A stretch of 64,000 nt of DNA from Curvibacter sp. PD_MW3 (GCA_002633085.1 NSIV01000013.1:1-64000); one strand, 5' to 3'. Counted from the stretch's first letter, positions 11,191 through 20,306 are shown. Notes: generated from the sequence alone by a model not told the origin. Numbers and translations: made by a program.

Positions 11191-11421
11191 TCAGGCCTGC
11201 AGCGCCAATTCCACCGCCGTCTTGGCTTCTGTCAGGTCGGTGAAAAATCGCGTGGGTTGTGGCGTCGCTTTGGGCAGATGCGCGGGCGGTGCCCACAGCC
11301 GGTCGTCAAGCCAACTGGCCGCCCAGCCACCGATGTCCTTGCCCTTCAAGGAGCAGACCGGCACGCCATCGAGCTGCGCCGTCCAGATGCTGGGTGTTTC
11401 TTTCCAGGTGATGTTTGCCAT
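11191..11421 (-). CDS. Conserved hypothetical protein, 76 aa
   Basis: Unrecognised small soluble protein (MANITWKETPSIWTAQLDGVPVCSLKGKDIG...). It is rich in tryptophan and has no signal peptide or membrane segment. Third-position GC is high, as in the neighbouring real genes, and it ends just before the shared terminator, which supports it being expressed. No function is proposed. Confidence 0.6.
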   Translation of the reverse strand: MANITWKETPSIWTAQLDGVPVCSLKGKDIGGWAASWLDDRLWAPPAHLPKATPQPTRFFTDLTEAKTAVELALQA

Positions 11422-11508
11422 GGTGTCTTTAATGAATCGATATGAATCATTCTAGGAAGACTCTCTGGAGCCCGTCTATAGGGTTCTCTCTAGGTCGGAC
11501 GCCGGCCT

Positions 11509-12393
11509 TCATTCCTGGAACAGATCCGCGATCTGGGACCTGAGCCAGCGGTTGGCCGGGTCGTGCTGGTACCTTTCGTGCCAGTGCTGCTTGATCATGA
11601 AGCTGGGGAACGCGATGGGTGGTGCCAGCATCTTCACCTGCGCAATGCGCACCAGCGTCTGGGCCACGCGCAGGGGCACGGTGGCCACCAGGTCCGTATT
11701 GGCCAGCAGGTTGCCTAGGCCCGGCAGGGTGGGCAGGGAGAGGGTGATCTTGCGCTGGATGCCCTTGCGCGTGAGCGTCTTCTCGACCAGGTCCTGCCCG
11801 GTGCCCGCGGCCGTGACGACGACGTGGCTCTCGCGCTTGTAGAGGTTTTCCGTCATGCGCGCACCAATGCGCGGGTGCGTCTTGCGCACGACGCAAGCGA
11901 AGTTCTGCTGGAACAGGTTCTGCTGGAAGAAGCCGGCGTCCAGCTCCGGCATGAAACCCACCGCCAGGTCCGAGTCGCCGGACTCCAGCAGGCTTGCCGT
12001 GTCCGGTGTGATTCGCAAAATTTCAATCTGCACCGACGGTGCCAGCTCGTTGACGCGGTTGATCAGCGAGGGCAGAAACTCTAGGTGACTGAAGTCCGTC
12101 ATGCTGATGCGGAACTGCCGCTCCGAACGTGCCGGCTCGAACACCACCTGTTGCCGCGTAGCGGCCTGCAGGATCTGCAAGGCCTGGCGTAGAGGCTTGA
12201 CCAGCTCCTTGGCATGCGGGGTGGGCTCCATGCCCTTGGAGGTGCGCACGAACAGCGGGTCGTTGAACTGGTGGCGCAGGCGGCCCAGGGCCAGGCTGAC
12301 GGAGGTCTGGGGCAGGTCCAGGTTCTGCCCTGCACGGGTGACGCTCTTGGTCTTGTAGATCTCGTCGAAGATGGTTAGCAGCCGCATGTCCAT
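11509..12393 (-). CDS. LysR-family transcriptional regulator
   Basis: 294-aa LTTR with the N-terminal winged helix-turn-helix (LLTIFDEIYKTKSVTRAGQNLDLPQTSVSLALGRLRHQFNDPLFVRTSKGMEPTPHA) and a type 2 periplasmic-binding-like effector domain from about residue 90. It is divergent from the Bug/FAD-oxidoreductase gene pair across a 134-bp gap containing a T-N11-A box, so it most likely controls that pair in response to their substrate. The NahR/LinR/NodD-type phrasing of the HTH suggests an aromatic or organic-acid ligand; that is inference. Confidence 0.95.
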   Translation of the reverse strand: MDMRLLTIFDEIYKTKSVTRAGQNLDLPQTSVSLALGRLRHQFNDPLFVRTSKGMEPTPHAKELVKPLRQALQILQAATRQQVVFEPARSERQFRISMTDFSHLEFLPSLINRVNELAPSVQIEILRITPDTASLLESGDSDLAVGFMPELDAGFFQQNLFQQNFACVVRKTHPRIGARMTENLYKRESHVVVTAAGTGQDLVEKTLTRKGIQRKITLSLPTLPGLGNLLANTDLVATVPLRVAQTLVRIAQVKMLAPPIAFPSFMIKQHWHERYQHDPANRWLRSQIADLFQE

Positions 12394-12426
12394 TATTAAA
12401 ATTCCTGCTGATGTTTATTTTGATTA

Positions 12427-12439
12427 TGCGATGGACGCA
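12427..12439. promoter_or_regulatory. LysR-type T-N11-A box
   Basis: TGCG-ATGGA-CGCA is a perfect interrupted palindrome that fits the T-N11-A rule for LTTR binding. It sits in the LysR/Bug divergent intergenic region, about 90 bp before the Bug start. Confidence 0.5.
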
Positions 12440-12527
12440 ATAGTGGTCTGCGATTAATCTTGCGTTCGCTGCCCCGTGGCGGCTTTCCGTTGCAAGAACC
12501 ACCCGTTGAGTGAACAAGGAGATTTCC

Positions 12528-13508
12528 ATGCCTGTCCATCTGCAAAAACGTGCCTGGCTCGGCGCCCTGGCCTTGCTCGGCCTGCTTGCCAGCACGCCGC
12601 ACGCCTTGGCCGAAACTTGGCCGAGCAAGCCGGTGCACCTGTTGGTGGGTTTCCCCGGCGGTTCCACACCGGATGGCGCGGCGCGCGCCATTGCCGAGCC
12701 GCTGTCCAAGGCGCTGGGGCAACCGGTGATCGTGGAGAACAAGGTGGGTTCTTCGGGCAACATCGCCACGGCCCAGATCGCCAAGGCGACGGACGACCAC
12801 ACCTTGGGCATCGTCATCAACGGCAACCTGACCTCGGCCAAGATGCTGTTCCCCCAGTTGCCGTACGACCCGGCGCGCGACTTCACCTTTCTGACTTTGG
12901 TCGGCACGGCGCCGCTGGTGCTGGTGGCGCAGCCCGATGCGCCCGGCGGCAAAGCCTTCTTCGATACGGCGGCCGCGGCCGGTGACAAGTGGAACTACGG
13001 CTCGGTTGGCACCGGTTCGGTGGCGCACCTGGGCATGGAGCTGCTGAAGGCCCGTGTTCCGGGTCTTGCCGCAGTGCACGTGCCTTACCAGGGCAACCCC
13101 TTTGTCGTGACGGGCCTGCTGGGCAAGCAGATCGAGATGGCGCTCATGCCCCCCGGCATTGCGCAGCCGCAGATCAAGGCCGGCAAGCTCAAGGCCATTG
13201 GCGTCACCAGTAGCCGCAGCACGTTGGCGCCGGATATTCCGCCGCTGAGCGACGCCGGCGTGAAAGACTTCCAGCTCGAGGTGTGGACGGCGCTGGTGGG
13301 CCCGGCCAAGCTCAGCAAGGCCGCACAGGACCGGCTGGCCAGCGTGCTGCCGGCCGTGCTGCAGGACGCTGGTGTGCGCCAGAAGCTGTTCAGCCAGGGC
13401 TGGCAGGCGCCGGCCACGGCCTCGGCTGTGGCACTGAAGTCGCGCGTCCAGGACGAGGCAAAGATCATGCAGAACATCATCACCAGCCGCAGGATCAAGA
13501 TCGAATGA
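12528..13508 (+). CDS. Bug-family (TctC) tripartite tricarboxylate transporter substrate-binding protein
   Basis: Periplasmic solute-binding protein of 326 aa with a Sec signal peptide (MPVHLQKRAWLGALALLGLLASTPHALA) and the Bug core WPSKPVHLLVGFPGGSTPDGAARAIAEPLSKALGQPVIVENKVGSSGNIATAQIAKA. Bug proteins bind carboxylates or other small acids; no TctA/TctB membrane partners are nearby, as is common for orphan Bugs. I chose the ATG at 12528 because AAGGAGATTTCC precedes it and the signal peptide begins there; a GTG 18 bases upstream is in frame. Its stop overlaps the next gene's ATG (ATGA). Confidence 0.93.
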   Translation: MPVHLQKRAWLGALALLGLLASTPHALAETWPSKPVHLLVGFPGGSTPDGAARAIAEPLSKALGQPVIVENKVGSSGNIATAQIAKATDDHTLGIVINGNLTSAKMLFPQLPYDPARDFTFLTLVGTAPLVLVAQPDAPGGKAFFDTAAAAGDKWNYGSVGTGSVAHLGMELLKARVPGLAAVHVPYQGNPFVVTGLLGKQIEMALMPPGIAQPQIKAGKLKAIGVTSSRSTLAPDIPPLSDAGVKDFQLEVWTALVGPAKLSKAAQDRLASVLPAVLQDAGVRQKLFSQGWQAPATASAVALKSRVQDEAKIMQNIITSRRIKIE

Positions 13509-14857
13509 GCGGCCAACTCACAATGCAGGAACCCAGCCGCACGCTGTCCGTTTACGGCGAATACGACGTGGTGGTGGTGGGCGGCGGGCCGGCCGGCTTG
13601 GCCGCTGCGGTGAGCGCGGCGCGCCATGGCGCCCGCACGCTGCTGGTGGAGCGCTATGGTTTTCTGGGCGGCATGGGCACAGCGGGCGGGGTGACCAACT
13701 TCGCTGGCCTTTACGGACGTCGCAACGGCGAAATGCAGCAGCTCGTGCACGGCGTGGTCAATGACCTTCTGGCACGCATGGAGGCCCTGGGCGGCTTGAA
13801 CAAACCGCAGGATGGCATGCAGGGGCGCATCCGCGTGCGCTCCTATGACACCTCCATCTACAAGTGTGCCGCCGATCAGTTGCTGCTGGCCGCCGGCGTG
13901 GAGATTCTTTTTCATGCCTATGCGGCATCCGTCTTGAAGAGTGCAGACCGCATCGACGCGCTGGTGGTGGAAACCAAATCTGGGCGTCAGGCGATACGCG
14001 GCCAGGTTTTCATCGATTGCTCGGGCGACGCCGATGTGGCCGCTTTCGCCGGGGTGCCCTACGAGGTGGGCGATGGCCATGGCAGCGGCTTGTTTCCGAC
14101 CACCATGTTCCGCGTCGGCCATGTGGACGCACCCGCCGCGCTGGCCGCCATCGGTGAGTTCAGCGCGATCAACGAGTACATGGCGCGCGCGCAAGCGGCG
14201 TTTCCTGGTCGTTACGCCTTTCCCCGGATTGGGGCCATCATCCGGCCGCAAATCAACCCAACCGAATGGCGCGCCAATGTGACGCAGGTGAAAAATTCCC
14301 GAGGGCGCGCCATGAACGGCGTGGACGCGCGGGAGTTGAGCGCGGGTGAGCTGGAAGGCCGGCGCCAAACCGTCAATTACTTTGAATTCCTGCGTGAGCA
14401 GATCCCCGGTTTTTCAAAAGCGCAAATCGTGGAAATCGCACCGCAAGTGGGCATCCGCGAGACGCGGCGCATCGAAGGGCTGTATGCGCTGACCGGGGAA
14501 GACATTCTGGGGTCGGCACGCTTTGATGACAGCATCGGCATCAACGCCTGGCCCATGGAGTTGCACCAGGACGGCCGCATCGACTGGGGTTTCCCGCGCG
14601 ATGTCGAGCGCAGCTACAACGATCTCCCGTGGCGCATGCTGGTGCCGCAAGCCGTCAGCAACCTGCTGGTGGCCGGCCGCTGTGCCTCGATGACGCACGA
14701 AGGCCAATCTGCCGCGCGCGCCAGTGGTGGTTGTTTCGTCATGGGGCAGGCGGCGGGGACGGCGGCTGCCATGGCGGGCGGGCAACCCATGCAACAGCTG
14801 AATGTGGCCCGCCTGCAAACGCAATTGACGCGCGATGGTGCCTTGATCGAGCGCTGA
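13505..14857 (+). CDS. FAD-dependent oxidoreductase (FAD_oxidored, PF12831-type)
   Basis: 450-aa flavoprotein with an N-terminal dinucleotide-binding motif YDVVVVGGGPAGLAAAVSAARHGARTLLVE, the FLGGMGTAGGVTNFAGLYG segment typical of this family, DCSGDADVAAFAGVP and a C-terminal FAD site (NLLVAGRCASMTHEGQSAARASGGCFVMGQAAG). Substrate unknown. It begins within the stop codon of the Bug gene (ATGA at 13505), so import and oxidation of one compound are probably coupled, under the divergent LysR regulator. The start is fixed by this overlap; the open frame extends further upstream only as a shadow of the Bug gene. Confidence 0.88.
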   Translation: MSGQLTMQEPSRTLSVYGEYDVVVVGGGPAGLAAAVSAARHGARTLLVERYGFLGGMGTAGGVTNFAGLYGRRNGEMQQLVHGVVNDLLARMEALGGLNKPQDGMQGRIRVRSYDTSIYKCAADQLLLAAGVEILFHAYAASVLKSADRIDALVVETKSGRQAIRGQVFIDCSGDADVAAFAGVPYEVGDGHGSGLFPTTMFRVGHVDAPAALAAIGEFSAINEYMARAQAAFPGRYAFPRIGAIIRPQINPTEWRANVTQVKNSRGRAMNGVDARELSAGELEGRRQTVNYFEFLREQIPGFSKAQIVEIAPQVGIRETRRIEGLYALTGEDILGSARFDDSIGINAWPMELHQDGRIDWGFPRDVERSYNDLPWRMLVPQAVSNLLVAGRCASMTHEGQSAARASGGCFVMGQAAGTAAAMAGGQPMQQLNVARLQTQLTRDGALIER

Positions 14858-14877
14858 GCCCCAGGCGCCAAGACGCC

Positions 14878-14894
14878 CGCCATCACGGATGGCG
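14878..14894. terminator. Weak stem-loop between convergent genes
   Basis: CGCCATC / GATGGCG with loop ACG, between the FAD-oxidoreductase and the convergent MFS gene. It has no T-tract, so its action as a terminator is uncertain. Confidence 0.3.
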
Positions 14895-16115
14895 CTATGG
14901 GCGCAGGGGCACCTTCAGCCAGACACGCCCAACGGCCAGATGCGCCAGCAGGGCGATGACGCCATTGAGCAGCAGGGCTTCCCGCACACCCAGCAGGTGT
15001 ACCGTGATGCCCGTCACCAGGCTGCCCAGCGCCATGCCGCCCCGCATGGAGAGCATGAACAGGCTGACCGTCTGGCCGCGTATGCGCTCAGGCGCGCTCG
15101 ATTGCAGCAGTGCATTGGCCGAGGCGTTGCTGACCGTCATCGCAATGCCGGCCAGCACCATCAATGCGGGCAGGCCCCAGGTCCAGGGGTTGAGCGCAGC
15201 CAACACCACGATGGCGCCGTAACCTGCTGCAAACCAGGTGCTGAGCGGGCGCCGGTCATGCAGCGGATTGACGGCCAGCAAACCGGTCGCCCCGATCAGG
15301 CCGCCCACACCAAACGCGCCTAGCGCCGTACTGAACTGGCCGGCACTGCCTTGGAACACGTCCTTCACCAGAACGGGGGCGAAGGTGATGAGCGGCGCAC
15401 TGAGCAAGGAGGTCAGAAAGACCGTGAGCAGCGCGCCGCGCAGCCCCGGTTCGTGCAACACCTCGCGGACACCGGCTTTCAGCTTGTGCCGGTCGATCCC
15501 GCCGGTGCCGGCGAGCGTGCCGCGTGGCAGGATCCACAAGGCCACCAGGATGAACGGGACATACGACGCCGCGCTCACCGCGAACGCCCCGGCCAAGCCC
15601 ACGCTGGCCATCAGCACCCCGGCCACCGCCGGCCCCAGAATGCGCGAGAGGTTGAACTGGGTGGTGTTCAAGGCAATGCCGGACGGGATCTGTTCGCGCT
15701 CGACGATGGAGGGCACGATCGACTGGAAGGACGGCATCGACAGTGCATCGGTGATGCCCACCACCAGCGAGAGCACGATCACCATCCAGGGCTGCACCAT
15801 CCCCAGCACGAGCAGTACCACCAGCAACACCGGGCACAGCATCTGGATGGACTGGAAGACGGCGATGATGCGCCGGCGGTCCCCATGGTCGGCCAGCGCG
15901 CCGCCCACGAGGATCAACAACAGCACCGGGGCGCCCAGGGCAAAGGCATCGAGCCCGAGCAGGAAGGGCGATGCGCCCAGGCTCAGCATCAGCCACGGCT
16001 GCGCCACTTGCTGCGCCCAGGTGCCAATGTTGGCTAGCAGACTGGCAAACCAGAAGGTGCCAAAGCGCCGGGTGCCGAGCAGGCGGAGAGAGTTTCGGAA
16101 GGCGACGTTGGGCAT
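14895..16115 (-). CDS. MFS transporter, DHA3/EntS-like
   Basis: About 12 hydrophobic segments; starts RNSLRLLGTRRFGTFWFASLLANIGTWAQQVAQPWLML, which is the signature of the MFS_3/enterobactin-exporter-like branch, with LADHGDRRRIIAVFQ as the A-motif loop. Probably a drug or metabolite exporter; substrate unknown. The open frame extends to 16256, but the upstream part is not family-like. I placed the start at MPNVAFRNSLRLL (16115), although no good ribosome site precedes it; a TTG/GTG start near 16150-16160 behind TGAGGT is an alternative. Confidence 0.85.
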   Translation of the reverse strand: MPNVAFRNSLRLLGTRRFGTFWFASLLANIGTWAQQVAQPWLMLSLGASPFLLGLDAFALGAPVLLLILVGGALADHGDRRRIIAVFQSIQMLCPVLLVVLLVLGMVQPWMVIVLSLVVGITDALSMPSFQSIVPSIVEREQIPSGIALNTTQFNLSRILGPAVAGVLMASVGLAGAFAVSAASYVPFILVALWILPRGTLAGTGGIDRHKLKAGVREVLHEPGLRGALLTVFLTSLLSAPLITFAPVLVKDVFQGSAGQFSTALGAFGVGGLIGATGLLAVNPLHDRRPLSTWFAAGYGAIVVLAALNPWTWGLPALMVLAGIAMTVSNASANALLQSSAPERIRGQTVSLFMLSMRGGMALGSLVTGITVHLLGVREALLLNGVIALLAHLAVGRVWLKVPLRP

Positions 16116-16303
16116 GGGGAAGGGCAGGCGTGCACGGGTCTGCACGGACAAGCTTACCTCAGGGATTTCAGGGCGTCTTGGCAGATTAACGTCGAGAAGG
16201 ACGGAGTGGCTGGTTGGCCGAAGCAGGAAAGAGAAACTAGTCTCTTGTGTGAGCAAGAGGCGGGTTTTCTTATAAAGGGATTCTTAAGCTGAGCCGTTAT
16301 TCG

Positions 16304-17416
16304 ATGGTTTGGCGGAGAATGTCAGTGTCAATTCCACATGACCTTGCCATGCCATCTACAACTATTCGCGTACCCGAGCACCTTACTGCTTTCACGGTGT
16401 ACCCATTTTGTGAGCAATTGCAAAAGCAGCGACCTACGGAAGAATTGGTATTTGATTTCTCAAGAACGAAAACAGTAGAACCGTTTGGCATGCTTGTAGC
16501 TGCTAGCGAAATTGAACGCTGTGTCGCTTCGCACCCGGAAGCGAAATTCACATGCAAAAACTTCCAGCATATGACCTACGCAGCTCATATGGGATTCTTC
16601 AAGTCTTTTGGTTTGGATTTTGGGAGGAATCCTGGCGAGGCTGTTGGTAGTCGCAATTACCTCCCATTAACTTACTTCCGGAGTACCGATCTTCAGCGAT
16701 CTGCCATCTATGCTGGCCACGATGTAGGTGATGAGGTTGAGGCGCATAGCAAGCGACTCACGCAGACGCTTGTCGGAGAGAGTGAAGGGGAGATGTTTGA
16801 GACGCTTTCCTACTCCATTCGAGAAATCATGCGAAATGTTGTCGAGCATGCTACGGTTGATCAGTTCGGTGTATGCGCCCAGTATTGGCCAACGAAGGGG
16901 CGTGCCGAAGTTGCAATTGTTGATCGGGGCATTGGTCTGCGCGAAAGTATCAAGGCTAATCCACATATTGATGCAAGTACGGACAAGCAGGCCATCAACT
17001 ATGCATTGATGCCAGCTGTCTCCGGAAAAGCATTTAAGGGTGCAAGACGCCTAGAAAAAAGAGGCCCATGGACCAATTCTGGATTCGGCTTGTATATGAC
17101 CAACCGAATCTGTCGGAACGGTGGGACATTCTTTATTGCAAGTGGAGACACGGGCATGCTACTGACAAGTGGCAAAGGGGGAAAACGATACATCCCGACG
17201 TGTCTCAATGGTACGGCCGTGAGGCTGAGTATTCGAACCGAAAATCTGGGCACCCTTAAAGATGCTCTAGCTAGATATCGTGCTGATGGACTTCAAATTC
17301 AGAAGAAGTACGAAGAGATCGTCAGCATAGATCCATCTTCCGCGTCTCTGATGCTTTCGGATGATTTCGATTTGCGTGGATGGGATCGACTACTGAGCAA
17401 TCTTCGAATGAAATGA
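16304..17416 (+). CDS. STAS-like/GHKL-ATPase fusion protein, accessory gene
   Basis: 370 aa. Residues ~17-125 look like a STAS-type or anti-sigma-antagonist-like region (TIRVPEHLTAFTVYPFCEQLQ..., LVFDFSRTKTVEPFGMLVAASEIE). Residues ~160-320 form a GHKL ATP-binding fold: N-box SIREIMRNVVEHA with E174, N178 and H182, G1 box DRGIGL (207-212), and a G2-like NSGFGLYM (259-266). There is no phosphoacceptor histidine or receiver domain, so it is not an ordinary sensor kinase. It is visibly AT-richer than its neighbours and stands alone between MFS and HDAC-like genes, suggesting acquisition. Starts at 16319 or 16349 are possible. Function unknown. Confidence 0.75.
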   Translation: MVWRRMSVSIPHDLAMPSTTIRVPEHLTAFTVYPFCEQLQKQRPTEELVFDFSRTKTVEPFGMLVAASEIERCVASHPEAKFTCKNFQHMTYAAHMGFFKSFGLDFGRNPGEAVGSRNYLPLTYFRSTDLQRSAIYAGHDVGDEVEAHSKRLTQTLVGESEGEMFETLSYSIREIMRNVVEHATVDQFGVCAQYWPTKGRAEVAIVDRGIGLRESIKANPHIDASTDKQAINYALMPAVSGKAFKGARRLEKRGPWTNSGFGLYMTNRICRNGGTFFIASGDTGMLLTSGKGGKRYIPTCLNGTAVRLSIRTENLGTLKDALARYRADGLQIQKKYEEIVSIDPSSASLMLSDDFDLRGWDRLLSNLRMK

Positions 17417-17494
17417 TCTACGCTGCTGTTTAATCGATTTATGTTCGTCGCCCTCCAGTTCCAGAGAGCCACATAAAACAGAGACATAAGAGAC

Positions 17495-18427
17495 ATGAGC
17501 ACCCTGATCTACACCCACGAAGCCTGTTTTGACCACCGCCCCGGCCCGCACCACCCGGAGTCGCCCGAGCGTCTGGAAGCCGTGCTGGCCGCCCTGAAGA
17601 CACCAGAGTTTGCCGATGCCGTCTGGCGCGATGCGCCGCTGGGCACCTTCGAGCAGGTGCTGCACATCCACACGCCCGACTACGTGGAGACGGTGCAGGC
17701 CGTGTCGCCCATCAGCGGCTACCGTGCCTTGGATGCTGGCGATACCATCCTGTCGCCCGGCTCGCTGGAGGCGGTGATGCGCTGTGTGGGCGCGGCCTGT
17801 GCCGGGGTGGACGATGTGGTGAAGAAGGAGGCGAAGAACGTGTTCTGCGCCACGCGCCCCTGCGGCCACCATGCTGAGGCGGGGGAGGCCATGGGGTTTT
17901 GTGTCTTCAACCAGGCGGCCATTGCCGCGCTGCATGCGCGCCAGCAGCACGGCCTGCAGCGTGTGGCGGTGGTGGACTTTGATGTGCACCACGGCAACGG
18001 CACGCAGAACTCGTTTTACGACGACCCGGACCTGTTCTACGGCTCTTGCCACCAAGGCCAGTTCTACCCAGGCACCGGTGCGCGGCATGAGACGGGCGTG
18101 GCCCACAACATCGTCAACGTGCCGTTCCCCCGCGGCACCGGCTCGGCCGCCTTTCGTGCGGCCATGTCAGACGTGCTGCTGCCCGCGCTGCGCGAGTTCG
18201 CGCCCGAGCTGCTCATCATCTCGGCCGGCTTTGATGCCCACCACCTGGACCCGCTGGGCGGGCTGAAGTTCACCGACGACGACTACCACTGGATCACGCG
18301 CGAGCTGCTGCAGGTGGCTGACGAAACGGCCGGCGGCCGTGTGGTGTCGGTGCTGGAAGGCGGCTACAGCCTGGAAGGCCTGGCCAGCGGCACCGCCGCG
18401 CACGTGCGCGCACTCATGGGGCGCTAG
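17495..18427 (+). CDS. Histone deacetylase family protein (acetylpolyamine amidohydrolase-like)
   Basis: 310-aa zinc-dependent arginase/deacetylase-fold enzyme. It begins STLIYTHEACFDHRPGPHHPESPERLEAVLAAL, has the catalytic pair in RPCGHHAEAGEAMGFCVFNQAAIAA, and metal ligands in VVDFDVHHGNGTQNSFYDDPDLFYGSCHQGQFYPGTG and ISAGFDAHHLDPLGGL. Substrates in bacteria may be acetylpolyamines, acetylated small molecules or proteins; this one is unassigned. Its TAG stop shares the four bases CTAG with the stop of the convergent Spy-like gene. Confidence 0.92.
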   Translation: MSTLIYTHEACFDHRPGPHHPESPERLEAVLAALKTPEFADAVWRDAPLGTFEQVLHIHTPDYVETVQAVSPISGYRALDAGDTILSPGSLEAVMRCVGAACAGVDDVVKKEAKNVFCATRPCGHHAEAGEAMGFCVFNQAAIAALHARQQHGLQRVAVVDFDVHHGNGTQNSFYDDPDLFYGSCHQGQFYPGTGARHETGVAHNIVNVPFPRGTGSAAFRAAMSDVLLPALREFAPELLIISAGFDAHHLDPLGGLKFTDDDYHWITRELLQVADETAGGRVVSVLEGGYSLEGLASGTAAHVRALMGR

Positions 18428-18915
18428 CGCCCCCACTTGCGACGCAACTGCTCCTTCTGCTCGTTGGTCAGAATGGCGTCGATCCGTTTGCGCGCCTTCA
18501 GGGATGACTCGAACATTTCCTTCTGTGCGTCCGCCATGGTGTTGAACGCCTTGCGGGCCTCCGCCTCGTCCAGCCCGCCGGGGCCGAACATGTTGTTCAT
18601 GTGGAAGCCTTGCTGCTGCATATTGCCCATGAGCTGCCAGTGCGCCTTGGCGGTTTCCTCCTGGATCTGGTCGATCTTCTTGCGCTGATCTGCGCTGAGG
18701 TCGAGCCCCCAGTAGTCACCACGCCCGGCGTAGCCGCCCATCATGCCGGGACCCATGCCGTAACCGCCTTGGCCGTAAGCACCCATCATGCCCGGGCCCA
18801 TGCCGCCGCCATAGCCTCCCATCATCCCGGCGCCCATGCCGTAGGGCTGGGCCCAGGCCGAACCGGCGAGTAAAAGACAGGTTGCCATCGTTGTCAGTAT
18901 TTTTTTCACATCCAT
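18424..18915 (-). CDS. Spy/CpxP-like periplasmic protein with Met/Gly-rich N-terminus
   Basis: 163 aa with a signal peptide (MDVKKILTTMATCLLLAGSAWA). A Gly/Met/Tyr-rich stretch (residues ~21-57) carries three GMGPGMMG- or GMGAGMMG-type repeats. A helical domain follows (LDLSADQRKKIDQIQEE... and ILTNEQKEQLRRKWGR) with two LTxxQ-type motifs of the Spy/CpxP chaperone family. The Met-rich part could bind Cu(I)/Ag(I), by analogy with Met-rich copper proteins; this is inference. AGGAG precedes the ATG at 18915. The gene converges on the HDAC-like gene with overlapping stop codons. Confidence 0.85.
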   Translation of the reverse strand: MDVKKILTTMATCLLLAGSAWAQPYGMGAGMMGGYGGGMGPGMMGAYGQGGYGMGPGMMGGYAGRGDYWGLDLSADQRKKIDQIQEETAKAHWQLMGNMQQQGFHMNNMFGPGGLDEAEARKAFNTMADAQKEMFESSLKARKRIDAILTNEQKEQLRRKWGR

Positions 18916-19189
18916 CTCCTGTGCAGTTGATAGGCGCTGAATCAAGACGGCGGGAAGTTGCGCCCTGAACCCTCCCCGGTATCGGCATTCTCTTCCTGCT
19001 GGCGTTGCCGTGCGCATGTCCACACTCTGCGTGCAGGCTCTTGCACTTGATCAACAACCGGTGCGTGACGCGTGGGCGGTTGCTGAATGCCCGGGTTATT
19101 CCCATCAGTAATTTTGCGGAGGAACACGGTCTGAAATCGAGTGGGGGGCTGCGCTAGACTGGGCCGCTTTGATCCACACGAGAGAGACA

Positions 19190-20251
19190 ATGAACACTCG
19201 CCTGCTACGCCCCACCATGCTGCTGTCGGTTGCTGTCTTGCTGGCCGGTTGTGCCACCTCGCAGGCGCCGTCTGCACCTGCGGCCACCGTGGCGGCTGTG
19301 CCTGCACCGACGTACGACAATGCCGAGCCGCTGGGCGCGGCGATGGAGGGTTGGGTCTATCCCTACCCGGTGCAGATGCTGCAGTTCGAGCACGAAGGCC
19401 GCCTGCTGCGCATGGCCTACATGGACGTGCAACCGGCCCAGCCCAATGGCAAGACCGTGGTGCTGTTCCATGGCAAGAACTTTGGTGCCGAGTATTGGGC
19501 CAACACGCTGCGCACGCTGTCTGAGCAGGGCTACCGCGTGATCGCGCCGGACCAGATCGGCTTTGGCAGATCGGCCAAGCCCGAGATGCGCTACACCTTC
19601 GCCATGCTGGCCGACAACACCCTGCGTCTGCTCGACCACCTGAAGGTGGAGCGCGTGGCCATTGTGGCCAACAGCATGGGCGGCATGCTGGGTGTGCACT
19701 TCGCACGTCGTTACCCGCAGCGCGTTTCGGCCCTGGTGCTGGAGAACCCGCTGGGCCTGGAAGACTACGTGCCGAGCATTCCGCCGCAGCAGACAGCCAA
19801 CCTGCTGAAGCTGGAAATGGCGCAGACGACCACGAGCTATCGCGCCTTCATCAAGAGCTACTTCAAGGACAACTACCGGCCGGAGTTCGAACGCTTCGTC
19901 GAGCAGTTCGCCCGCATGCAGCGCAGTGCCGAGTACCCGCGCGTGGCCCACGTTTCGGCGCTGACCTACCAGATGATCTACGAAGGCCCGACCTACAACG
20001 AACTGCCCAAGCTGACGGTGCCCACGCTGCTGGCCATTGGCCAGCTCGACCGCACCGTCTTCGGCCGCCGCTTCGCACCGCCAGAAGCGGTGAAGAACCT
20101 GGGCTATTTCCCGCAACTGGGCAAAGACACGCAGAAGCGCATCCCCGGCGCCAAGCTGGTGGAGTTCGACAACGTGGGCCACGTGCCGCACCTGGAAGCC
20201 CCCGAGCGCTTCCACGCTGCGGTGCTGGCGTTCCTGGCGGACAAGCGCTGA
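19190..20251 (+). CDS. Alpha/beta hydrolase lipoprotein
   Basis: 353 aa with a lipoprotein signal peptide: MNTRLLRPTMLLSVAVLLAGCATS, lipobox LAGC with Cys21. The hydrolase fold shows VVLFHGKNFGAEYW (oxyanion HG motif), nucleophile elbow VANSMGGMLG, and the catalytic histidine in FDNVGHVPHLEAPERFH. It resembles haloalkane dehalogenase or epoxide/carboxyl-ester hydrolase types; substrate unknown, probably acting at the periplasmic face of a membrane. The ATG at 19190 follows GAGAGACA; an in-frame ATG exists 21 bases upstream. Confidence 0.88.
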   Translation: MNTRLLRPTMLLSVAVLLAGCATSQAPSAPAATVAAVPAPTYDNAEPLGAAMEGWVYPYPVQMLQFEHEGRLLRMAYMDVQPAQPNGKTVVLFHGKNFGAEYWANTLRTLSEQGYRVIAPDQIGFGRSAKPEMRYTFAMLADNTLRLLDHLKVERVAIVANSMGGMLGVHFARRYPQRVSALVLENPLGLEDYVPSIPPQQTANLLKLEMAQTTTSYRAFIKSYFKDNYRPEFERFVEQFARMQRSAEYPRVAHVSALTYQMIYEGPTYNELPKLTVPTLLAIGQLDRTVFGRRFAPPEAVKNLGYFPQLGKDTQKRIPGAKLVEFDNVGHVPHLEAPERFHAAVLAFLADKR

Positions 20252-20306
20252 GCGTGAGCACCTGAAGACGGGTTCAGCGATGCATGCCATATTCGTGAAG
20301 TGAATC

